The notes under the pieces: generated by a model
What the model was told of the DNA's origin: nothing
Databases searched by the model: none
The model's input: only the letters and a program-made list of their open reading frames with translations
From: JAGXLP01 sp964649445
GTDB lineage: Bacteria; Bipolaricaulota; Bipolaricaulia; M55B111
DNA: 14,636 nucleotides
Assembly: GCA_964649445.1 (NCBI GenBank)
Contig: CAZYPS010000042.1
Location: 1-14,636, forward strand
Direction: 5' to 3'
Shown: positions 7,971 to 13,344 of the stretch, one piece after another
How the letters are laid out: each line of letters starts with the position of its first letter
Position numbering within the stretch: position 1 is the stretch's first letter
Translations under genes and position numbers: made by a program

Positions 7971-7999
7971 AATATAACAAACTTGAGTAAGGGTGTCAA
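7971..7999 (-). promoter_or_regulatory. Sigma70-type promoter of the repressor/galactoside operon
   Basis: On the minus strand TTGACA (7994-7999) and TATATT (7971-7976) are separated by exactly 17 bases. This near-consensus promoter is the strongest in the left half and drives the repressor gene and, in all likelihood, the genes through the GalT-like gene. Confidence 0.85.
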
Positions 8000-8010
8000 G
8001 GAGAGACCAT

Positions 8011-8073
8011 TACTGGCTCCGGTTAGGGATGTATAACTAAAATCCTCTCGTTAGCCCCGTCAAGTAGCCAGTA
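8011..8073. repeat. 8-bp inverted repeat upstream of the repressor promoter
   Basis: TACTGGCT (8011-8018) and AGCCAGTA (8066-8073) are perfect inverted arms separated by 47 bases. The element lies between the end of the second transport operon and the repressor promoter, upstream of the -35 box. It could be a looping operator pair, the remains of a terminator, or chance. The rest of 7980-8190 shows no gene. Confidence 0.35.
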
Positions 8074-8164
8074 GTTCCGCCGTAAATACTAACCCAACTC
8101 GAGGGATGATGGGATTACGCTCCTGATCATCAGCATAGAGCGGACGACTGTTCTTCAAAAAGAA

Positions 8165-8185
8165 CCACTCTCATATGGTAAGTGG
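8165..8185 (-). terminator. Weak candidate terminator after the oxidoreductase gene
   Basis: Just past the stop codon the minus strand has CCACT and AGTGG arms around an 11-base loop, followed by TTCTTTTTG. The stem is short (5 bp), so efficiency would be low, and an alternative GTTCTT/AAGAAC stem overlaps the T tract. It is the only terminator-like structure I see at the end of the second operon. Confidence 0.3.
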
Positions 8186-8192
8186 ATGTATC

Positions 8193-9203
8193 TTAATGGA
8201 TTTTCACCCACTCCTCCTTTTCCGCCGATTCCCTAATTGCCTCGAGAACCTTTGCATTATTTATGCTGTCCTCTGGAGTAATTCTGGGTTTCCTGTCTTC
8301 GGAAACTGCAGCTACGAGTTCGTCTACTTCAAGAGCGTACTCGTCCACACCCTCAACGGTTTCTATTTCCTTCGTATTCCCTCGTTCAATTTCGACGGTG
8401 AGGCGTTTATATCGCCCGGGACCGTAAGCGTCGGTTACCCGTATGGTGCCCGATTCGCCGACGACTTCGTAGTTTGCCCTATTATCGAGAAGGAAACTAC
8501 TGTCAAAAGTAGCCGTTTTGCCGTGAGGAAATTCCAGAATCGCCTGAGTTTCGGCTTCAGCCGAGTGATTCGGGTGGTAAGAGGAGTTGGCGAAAACCTT
8601 CACTGGTTCCTCATCGAAAAGGTAGCGGACGGTATTTATAGAGTACGTACCCAGATCCATTACACTTCCTCCGCCCATTTCTTCCTTCCATCTTATGTCG
8701 TCTTCCCTGTCTTCAGTTGCCAGAGGAAATGAAAAAGCTCCTCGGAAAAAGGTCGGCTCGCCTATTGTTCCCTCTTCCAGTAATTCCTTGACTTGAAGGA
8801 CCTGGGGATGGAATCTGTACATAAAGGCTTCCATCAACTTTACTCCGTGTTCATTAGCATCTTCGAACATTTCTTTAACTTCTTTCTGGTTAACCGCGAG
8901 CGGCTTTTCGCACAGTACGTGTTTGTTCTTCTTTGCCGCATTTATCGTCCACTTGTGGTGTAGGTGGTTGGGTAACGGTATATAGACAAACTCTACCTCT
9001 GGGTCATCCAGGAGGGCTTCGTAGGAACCGTAACTTTCCGGGACCTCAAACTCTTCCGCAAATCTTTCCGCTTTCGCCCCGTCGCGAGACCCGACAGCGT
9101 ATAACCGGGAGCTCTGTGAATTCCTTATTCCGGGGACCAGCGCCTTTTCCGCGATATTCGCAGTCCCGAGTATACCCCATTTTGCTTTGGTTTTATTGTT
9201 CAT
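8193..9203 (-). CDS. Gfo/Idh/MocA family NAD(P)-dependent oxidoreductase (aldose dehydrogenase type)
   Basis: The 336-residue cytoplasmic protein has the N-terminal Rossmann motif WGILGTANIA (residues 9-18), the family CEKPL motif with catalytic Lys100, and the MDLGTYSIN motif with Tyr187 in the place of the active-site tyrosine of glucose-fructose oxidoreductase. This subgroup includes NADP-dependent xylose/glucose 1-dehydrogenases and dihydrodiol dehydrogenases. It is the last gene of the second sugar ABC operon, 166 bases after the MalG-type permease, with AAGAGGTG about 10 bases before the ATG. The context suggests oxidation of the imported sugar, possibly glucose or galactose, at C1. The substrate cannot be read from sequence and other aldose or inositol-like substrates remain possible. 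Confidence 0.85.
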   Translation of the reverse strand: MNNKTKAKWGILGTANIAEKALVPGIRNSQSSRLYAVGSRDGAKAERFAEEFEVPESYGSYEALLDDPEVEFVYIPLPNHLHHKWTINAAKKNKHVLCEKPLAVNQKEVKEMFEDANEHGVKLMEAFMYRFHPQVLQVKELLEEGTIGEPTFFRGAFSFPLATEDREDDIRWKEEMGGGSVMDLGTYSINTVRYLFDEEPVKVFANSSYHPNHSAEAETQAILEFPHGKTATFDSSFLLDNRANYEVVGESGTIRVTDAYGPGRYKRLTVEIERGNTKEIETVEGVDEYALEVDELVAAVSEDRKPRITPEDSINNAKVLEAIRESAEKEEWVKIH

Positions 9204-9270
9204 GTAAAAATTGCACCTCTTGATAGATATTAGGTCAGTGTGCGAATAGACCTTTCATTTTTTTCTTTTG

Positions 9271-9285
9271 AGAGTAAATTACTCT
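9271..9285. repeat. Small palindrome in the permease-oxidoreductase gap
   Basis: AGAGTAA and TTACTCT flank a single A, forming a 15-bp palindrome within the 166-base AT-rich gap between the MalG-type permease and oxidoreductase genes. No T tract follows in the transcribed direction, so it is not a terminator. It could be a regulator site or a weak RNA stem. Nothing else stands out in the gap. Confidence 0.3.
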
Positions 9286-9369
9286 GTGTACGTTTTTTTA
9301 ATGGAGACAGTAAAAAGTTTAAATTGATCCGAATTGGAACTGAAGCACGAATTATAGTGCTAAAACTTA

Positions 9370-10194
9370 CTATCCTTTGACCGAACCCGCGAGCAAACCT
9401 CGAATAAAGTACCGGCCCATCAGTATATAGATTAACAATACTGGAAGGGCGGCAAGAAGCGATCCTGCCATAGGTAGGTTCCAGCTTACTGCCTGCCCCC
9501 CGGCCAGCTGCGCCAGACCGACTGTTATCGGGTTGGCAGAGTGCCTGGTCAGGGTAATTCCCCACAGGAATTCGTTCCAGATCTGAGTGAATTGCCATAT
9601 AACTACGACGACAAACCCTGGAGCCGAAAGCGGTAGCATTATTCGCCGATATATGCCGAAGAATCCTGCTCCGTCCATTTGAGCCGACTCTATCATCGAT
9701 TCCGGTATCCTTGCGTAGAAATTTCGAAATATCAGTGAAGTTATCGGAATTCCGTAGACTATATGAGCCAGGGCGAGACCCGGGATGCCTCCGTAAAGCC
9801 CGAGTTGTCTGAGCACCCGGAACAGCGGAATTAGGATTATCTGATAGGGAATGAACATACCAAACAGTACCAGGGTAAAGATTAGCTCGTTGCCGGGCAG
9901 TTCCCATTTGGAAAACACGTATCCATTGATCGATCCAACAATCGCCGAAATAATAGTGGCGGAGACGGCGAGATAGACGCTGTTCATAAAGTTGGGCCCC
10001 AGCTCTGCGTAAGCTTCGGCAAAGCTCCCCCAGTTTATATCACCGGGCAGTTGCCAGGCGGTGGTTAGACTTATATTCGCAGGATGTTTAAGAGCGGTGA
10101 TTACAGTCATGTAAATCGGCATAAGGTACAAAAGAGAGAAAAGCCCGAGGGCCGAGTAGATTACCAGCTTACCCCAGTTAAGTTTCTTAAACAT
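9370..10194 (-). CDS. Sugar ABC transporter permease, MalG type, glucose/galactose-like system
   Basis: This 274-residue membrane protein has about six hydrophobic segments and the EAA loop near residues 169-192 (ESAQMDGAG... MLPLSAP), where the usual EAA is read as ESA. The C-terminus GRYFIRGLLAGSVKG is typical of MalG-like subunits. Its ATG follows the TAA of the MalF-type gene with no gap, and its ribosome binding site AGGAGG lies inside the last codons of that gene (Arg-Arg-Ala-stop), so translation is coupled. It works with the MalF-type subunit and the binding protein encoded upstream. The sugar is inferred from the binding protein. Confidence 0.9.
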   Translation of the reverse strand: MFKKLNWGKLVIYSALGLFSLLYLMPIYMTVITALKHPANISLTTAWQLPGDINWGSFAEAYAELGPNFMNSVYLAVSATIISAIVGSINGYVFSKWELPGNELIFTLVLFGMFIPYQIILIPLFRVLRQLGLYGGIPGLALAHIVYGIPITSLIFRNFYARIPESMIESAQMDGAGFFGIYRRIMLPLSAPGFVVVVIWQFTQIWNEFLWGITLTRHSANPITVGLAQLAGGQAVSWNLPMAGSLLAALPVLLIYILMGRYFIRGLLAGSVKG

Positions 10195-11307
10195 TTATGC
10201 CCTCCTCTCTCTATACGCGCTGACCAGGTACGGCACGATAAATACCGCAACCATCAAGAACAGGACCACCGCTATAGCTGCACCTTTGGCGAAGTTGTTG
10301 GCTCGGAAGGTGGTCAGATACATCAAAACGGCGGGATGACTTGTTTCCGCGTTATCGGGGCCGGTCATCGCGAAGATTAGGGCGAACATCTTTAGTGAAA
10401 TGTGGGCAAGTATAATGATGGCGCTCATCGTCATCGGCTTTAGGATCGGTATCGCGACGTTTACGTAGTACTGGAGTTGGTTGGCGCCGTCAAGTCTTGC
10501 TGCTTCTCTCAAATCCTCCGAAATCCCCCGAAGACCTGCCAGATAAAGTGCCATCGTATAGCCGGAATACTGCCAGATAGCGGTTATTATTATTCCTATT
10601 GTAGCCAGATTGAAGCCGTGTTGTTCGGGAGTTGGTAAGATTTCCGGAGTGAACCGTGCTCCCCACAAAGCCCAGAGAAACAGTATACCGGTCGGGATTA
10701 GACTAAGTAGGCCTTTCTTCTTCAATCCACTTCTCCACTGGCGAAAAGCAATTAACAGGAACACTACCCCGACTACTAACGCCGTGATTTGGGGAAGATT
10801 CTGCCAGTTGAAGTTCAGTATGGACCGTCTACTGTTGAGCCAGCGAAACCCGATTGCGGGGAGACCGATCATCGTCGGTAGCCTGTTGACTCCCCCTCTC
10901 GGTGCGAGGAGCCAGCGCCAGATCGTTCCCGTGACGATAAATGAAAGGGACATGGGATAAAGAAATATGGTCCTGAATACGCTCTCCCCTTTCGGACCCC
11001 TGTCCAGCAGTATTGCGAGAATCAATCCGATACCAAGTGCTCCGGAGACTAAAAACAAAGTATAGAAGACGGCGTTTACTAGGTCCTGCCTGAATCTGGT
11101 GTTCAGAAAACCGGAGAATAAGTCCCCGTAGTTTTTAAATCCGATTAAATTTATTTCCGGATTCTCCGCCAGAGCTGCTCCTTTACCCCAGTCAGTGAGG
11201 GAAACGTATATTGTCTGACCGATAAAGCCGTAGACAAAGAGACCAATTAAAAGTAAAGACGGAAGGAGGACCAATAAGGCAACGATTTTGTCACTTTTGA
11301 AGCCCAT
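10195..11307 (-). CDS. Sugar ABC transporter permease, MalF type with hydrophobic insertion
   Basis: The 370-residue product is about 70-80 residues longer than a usual CUT1 MalF-type subunit. Standard parts are present: an N-terminal membrane helix (about 8-30), the FRWL segment (154-157) and the EAA loop at 266-290 (LREAARLDGAN... IPILKP). The extra length is a block at roughly 165-232 holding two additional hydrophobic stretches (about 173-188 and 199-216) joined by the basic RQWRSGLKKK, so the protein may have eight membrane helices. The reading frame is intact. The ribosome binding site is weak (GGGTG, 8 bases from the ATG), and the gene lies just past an intrinsic terminator that follows the binding-protein gene, so expression should be lower than that of the binding protein. 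Confidence 0.88.
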   Translation of the reverse strand: MGFKSDKIVALLVLLPSLLLIGLFVYGFIGQTIYVSLTDWGKGAALAENPEINLIGFKNYGDLFSGFLNTRFRQDLVNAVFYTLFLVSGALGIGLILAILLDRGPKGESVFRTIFLYPMSLSFIVTGTIWRWLLAPRGGVNRLPTMIGLPAIGFRWLNSRRSILNFNWQNLPQITALVVGVVFLLIAFRQWRSGLKKKGLLSLIPTGILFLWALWGARFTPEILPTPEQHGFNLATIGIIITAIWQYSGYTMALYLAGLRGISEDLREAARLDGANQLQYYVNVAIPILKPMTMSAIIILAHISLKMFALIFAMTGPDNAETSHPAVLMYLTTFRANNFAKGAAIAVVLFLMVAVFIVPYLVSAYRERRA

Positions 11308-11329
11308 TACAAAACACCCGGATAAAATA

Positions 11330-11362
11330 AAAGGAAGCCCGAGTCTACCCCGGGCTTCCTTT
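11330..11362 (-). terminator. Intrinsic terminator/attenuator between binding-protein and permease genes
   Basis: Perfect 12-bp arms (AAAGGAAGCCCG / CGGGCTTCCTTT) enclose a 9-base loop and are followed on the minus strand by TTATTTTAT. This is a good Rho-independent terminator only 15 bases after the binding-protein stop codon. Since the permease genes follow in the same direction, partial read-through would give much binding protein and little permease, a common arrangement in sugar ABC operons. Confidence 0.85.
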
Positions 11363-11377
11363 CAGGATAAGTTTTAC

Positions 11378-12655
11378 TTATTGGATGCCGTTCTGTTTGG
11401 CAATCGCCTGAGCGGCAGCCGCTGCTCTTTCCGGATCTCTGCTGTTAAGGAAGATTTCCATAACTTCGGCGAAGTCGTTCATAAACCCTTCGTTGGCGAC
11501 CGCGCCGTGAGCCAGACTACCGACCAGCCTATCGGAACCGAAGTCTTCCGCGGCTGACTGGGAGTAAACGTTGTATTTCGAAAGGTCGCTATCCAGTCTC
11601 GGCGAGATCGAGCCCTTGAGTGGGTTGAACGTGTCCGATCCTTCTTTGGAGCCAAGCAGTTTTAAGAAAGCTATCGTATTTTCCCTGTGCGGTGCTCCTT
11701 TGGGTAAGCCGAAGGAATCAGAGAGGAGCATGAAGACTCCATCCGTGCCCGGGGAAGGCGCCCAGCCAAACTCTTCTTTCGGTTCGAGTTCCAGGACGGT
11801 GGACATGTAGCCGGCGGCCCAGTCACCCATAACGTTGAATGCCGCGTCCCCTTCAACTACCAGATCGGTTGCCTGCTGCCAGGAGAGCGAAGAGTAGTCG
11901 TCATTTACGTATTCCATAATTTCGTCCAGCTTTTCCCAGACGGCGACTCCTTCCTCGCTATCGAATGCCAGTTCTCCTTCCCAAAGTGCTTCCCACTTGT
12001 CCGGGCCGAGGACGTCTAACGCGACTGATTCCCACAGGTGGTTAACGGTCCAGTTAGTCCCCAGGGCCAGCGGGGTTACGCCTTCTTCTTCCAGTTCCGG
12101 TGCGACTTCCAGGAATTCGTCCCAGCTGTTCGGGACTTCGACACCCCATTCGTCCAGCTGGTCCGGCATATACCACATTATGTTCGATCTGTGAATTGTA
12201 ATCGGTACGGACCAGATCCCTTCTTCCGTGCTGATCAGGTCGATCAGCTCGTCGGGAAAGGCGTCCATCCAGCCCTCTTCTTCGTAGAGGAAGGTAAGAT
12301 CTTCCATCCTGTCCGCAGTTACCCACGTACCTATGAGTTCCTGACCCGCGTGGACCTGAAAGCTGTCCGGTGGGTTACCGCCAAGCATCCGGGTTTTAAG
12401 TACGGCCTTTGCGTTTACGCCCGATCCACCTGTAACGGTTGCGTTTATGACGTCTACCTCGGGATATTTTTCTTCGTAAAGTTCAATGAGTGCCTCAAGT
12501 GCAGGGCCTTCGTTTCCGGCCCACCAGGAAAAGATTTCGAGTTCCCCCGACATTTCGTCTTTGTGTGAGGATGCCGCTACGGAAAGAGAAGTGCCCAGTA
12601 AGCCAATAGCGAGAATTGAAATTACGGCTAGAATTAAAGTTTTTCGGTTTAACAT
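11378..12655 (-). CDS. Glucose/galactose-type sugar-binding protein (ABC CUT1)
   Basis: The 425-residue protein has a signal peptide (MLNRKTLILAVISILAIGLL, cleavage near residue 27) with no lipobox cysteine. The mature part strongly recalls the Thermus thermophilus glucose/galactose-binding protein: LEIFSWWAGNEGPALEAL, NATVTGGSGVNAKAVLKTRM, PPDSFQVHAGQELIGTWV, NIMWYMP, FNVMGDWAAGYM, DSFGLPKGA and FNPLKGSISPR, all in order. The start is placed at 12655, with AAGGAGGGG 5 bases upstream; a longer reading from 12751 would add 32 residues ahead of the signal peptide and has no such support. It begins the second transport operon. Glucose, galactose or mannose is the likely ligand; this is inferred from remembered similarity and would need a direct alignment. 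Confidence 0.92.
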   Translation of the reverse strand: MLNRKTLILAVISILAIGLLGTSLSVAASSHKDEMSGELEIFSWWAGNEGPALEALIELYEEKYPEVDVINATVTGGSGVNAKAVLKTRMLGGNPPDSFQVHAGQELIGTWVTADRMEDLTFLYEEEGWMDAFPDELIDLISTEEGIWSVPITIHRSNIMWYMPDQLDEWGVEVPNSWDEFLEVAPELEEEGVTPLALGTNWTVNHLWESVALDVLGPDKWEALWEGELAFDSEEGVAVWEKLDEIMEYVNDDYSSLSWQQATDLVVEGDAAFNVMGDWAAGYMSTVLELEPKEEFGWAPSPGTDGVFMLLSDSFGLPKGAPHRENTIAFLKLLGSKEGSDTFNPLKGSISPRLDSDLSKYNVYSQSAAEDFGSDRLVGSLAHGAVANEGFMNDFAEVMEIFLNSRDPERAAAAAQAIAKQNGIQ

Positions 12656-12746
12656 TTTTCCCCTCCTTGTTTGGGAAATTGATGTTTCGAATCGAACCAG
12701 CTTTTCACTTACGTTTTTCCACCTCCCTGTATGGGATTGATGATTT
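12649..12746 (-). repeat. Imperfect tandem duplication of the translation start region
   Basis: Copy B (12649-12687) holds the working ribosome binding site and ATG of the binding-protein gene. Copy A (12709-12746), about 58 bases upstream, repeats it: CATCAAT, a CCC-A-ACA stretch, GGAGG, GGAAAAA, then ACG where copy B has ATG, and a TAA soon after. The upstream copy therefore carries a strong orphan ribosome binding site with a destroyed start codon. Between the copies lies a small near-palindrome TTCGA-A-TCGAA (12686-12696). Confidence 0.7.
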
Positions 12747-12754
12747 TTCATTTA

Positions 12755-12846
12755 GTGAGAAACTTTCGGGATTAAGAAAGTGATGTCTGAAGTGATTTCT
12801 CACCGCGAATCAAGTTGTAGATCTATCCATATCCAGAAGTTTCGCG
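12755..12846 (-). promoter_or_regulatory. Structured 5' leader of the binding-protein operon
   Basis: In the transcript, CGCGAA (12841-12846) pairs with TTCGCG (12804-12809), and immediately after it GTGAGAAA (12796-12803) pairs with TTTCTCAC (12755-12762), enclosing an inner CTTTC/GAAAG stem (12763-12767 and 12776-12780). The two hairpins abut without a spare base. The leader runs about 200 bases from the promoter to the ATG. It does not match any riboswitch class I recognise and could be a protein-binding or mRNA-stability element. Confidence 0.45.
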
Positions 12847-12864
12847 ATCTTTATCTCTAACTAA

Positions 12865-12892
12865 ATTTTATCTGGTAGCAAAGGTTTGTCAA
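12865..12892 (-). promoter_or_regulatory. Sigma70-type promoter of the second sugar ABC operon
   Basis: TTGACA (12887-12892) and TAAAAT (12865-12870) are separated by 16 bases on the minus strand. No LacI-type palindrome like those at 7932-7966 is present, so this operon is likely under different control. Confidence 0.75.
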
Positions 12893-12909
12893 ATAGTTAT
12901 GAAAAGTTG

Positions 12910-12963
12910 TTAAAAACTTGTACAATCTGGTATTACATACCAATAGAAAGTTTTTATTCTCAT
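12910..12963 (-). CDS. Micro-ORF, 17 aa, leftward
   Basis: MRIKTFYWYVIPDCTSF is preceded by GGAGGTG 9 bases before the ATG, an excellent ribosome binding site. It ends 18 bases before the -35 box of the binding-protein promoter. The first 16 bases of its start region are repeated in inverted orientation at the start of another micro-ORF (13158-13220). No homologue is known to me; translation is inferred only from the start signal. Confidence 0.35.
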   Translation of the reverse strand: MRIKTFYWYVIPDCTSF

Positions 12964-13002
12964 TTCTTTCACCACCTCCATAATTAATTGTCCAACCACT
13001 TA

Positions 13003-13094
13003 AAACCCACTGACGCTCACCTGGCTGCCGGGATCTCCTCTACGTCCAAGCTCAAAAAGGTTAGATCAGTTGCCAGGTTAGCGTCAGTGGGTTT
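13003..13094. repeat. Central 92-bp palindrome with 23-bp arms
   Basis: The arms (13003-13025 and 13072-13094) begin AAACCCACTGACGCT and match at 22 of 23 positions; the one mismatch is C13018 against T13079. Inside, GATCT (13032-13036) pairs with AGATC (13063-13067) and CCT with AGG, extending the fold. Either strand would give a long RNA hairpin. It lies between divergent genes, so it is not their terminator, although it could end antisense transcripts or be a small RNA or mobile remnant. Confidence 0.85.
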
Positions 13095-13105
13095 GTGAGA
13101 TCAAT

Positions 13106-13141
13106 TGAGACTCCTGGTCTCAGATTACGTTTAACTATAAT
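13106..13141 (+). promoter_or_regulatory. Palindrome plus -10 box before the rightward micro-ORF
   Basis: TGAGAC and GTCTCA (13106-13122, 5-base spacer) form a perfect 6-bp inverted repeat placed near the -35 position of a TATAAT at 13136-13141. There is no good -35 box, so an activator bound at the palindrome is one reading. The same sequence could fold as a short RNA stem. Confidence 0.35.
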
Positions 13142-13157
13142 AAAACTGGTGAAAGAA

Positions 13158-13220
13158 ATGAGTAATTTTGATTTTGGTTTAGCTGTTCTCTGCCGGGGAA
13201 TAGTTGGGAAAGTATTATAA
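13158..13220 (+). CDS. Micro-ORF, 20 aa, rightward
   Basis: MSNFDFGLAVLCRGIVGKVL starts 6 bases after a modest GGTG ribosome binding site that lies in the inverted-repeat arm shared with the leftward micro-ORF. A TATAAT stands 17 bases upstream of the ATG. The peptide has a hydrophobic C-terminal half with two basic residues. Its stop codon overlaps the palindrome of the next promoter. The function is unknown and translation unproven. Confidence 0.3.
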   Translation: MSNFDFGLAVLCRGIVGKVL

Positions 13221-13235
13221 CTTTTGTTATAATAC
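13204..13235 (+). promoter_or_regulatory. Promoter with perfect 10-bp palindromic operator before the iron-sulfur gene
   Basis: TTGGGA (13204-13209) and TATAAT (13228-13233) are 18 bases apart and point to the gene at 13345. A perfect palindrome, GTATTATAAC (13212-13221) and GTTATAATAC (13226-13235) around TTTT, spans the spacer and -10 box, a position suited to repression. The core TAAC-N4-GTTA resembles sites of CRP/FNR-family regulators such as HcpR in clostridia and Thermotogales. PerR/Fur sites are similarly AT-rich but have a different spacing. Confidence 0.65.
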
Positions 13236-13308
13236 CTTGAGAACGTGAACATGTCCACAATATATTGATTGTGAGAAGTCTCGGTGCTACTCTTTTCGTC
13301 CGTGTCGT

Positions 13309-13340
13309 GGGGATTTTCCCCTTGAACTTCGTAGAGGGGG
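13309..13340 (+). promoter_or_regulatory. Possible translational switch at the iron-sulfur gene start
   Basis: GGGGA (13309-13313) can pair with TCCCC (13317-13321), and the same TCCCC can instead pair with the GGGGG of the ribosome binding site (13336-13340). The two short stems exclude each other, which would free or hide the site. Stems are only about 5 bp, so this is tentative. Confidence 0.3.
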
Positions 13341-13344
13341 ACAA

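Larger units (their letters stand above)
12959..13162. repeat. Outer inverted repeat of a nested palindromic element
   Basis: CTCATTTCTTTCACCA (12959-12974) is repeated perfectly as TGGTGAAAGAAATGAG (13147-13162). These 16-bp arms enclose 172 bases that contain the larger palindrome at 13003-13094. I see no convincing target-site duplication outside the arms, so a MITE-like origin is possible but unsupported. Each arm includes the start codon of an outward-facing micro-ORF. Confidence 0.75.

Noticed and set aside
9230..9907. 225-codon minus-strand frame
   Set aside because: It overlaps most of the MalG-type permease gene in another frame, has an Arg/Ser-rich low-complexity composition, no ribosome binding site and no family resemblance.
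12656..12751. Longer start for the glucose-type binding protein at 12751
   Set aside because: It would place 32 extra residues before a normal signal peptide, and this stretch is non-coding leader with the duplicated ribosome site; the ATG at 12655 has an ideal AAGGAGGGG.
12959..13162. Insertion sequence or MITE with target-site duplication
   Set aside because: The inverted arms are real, but no matching direct repeats flank them and there is no transposase sequence, so a mobile-element call is not supported.
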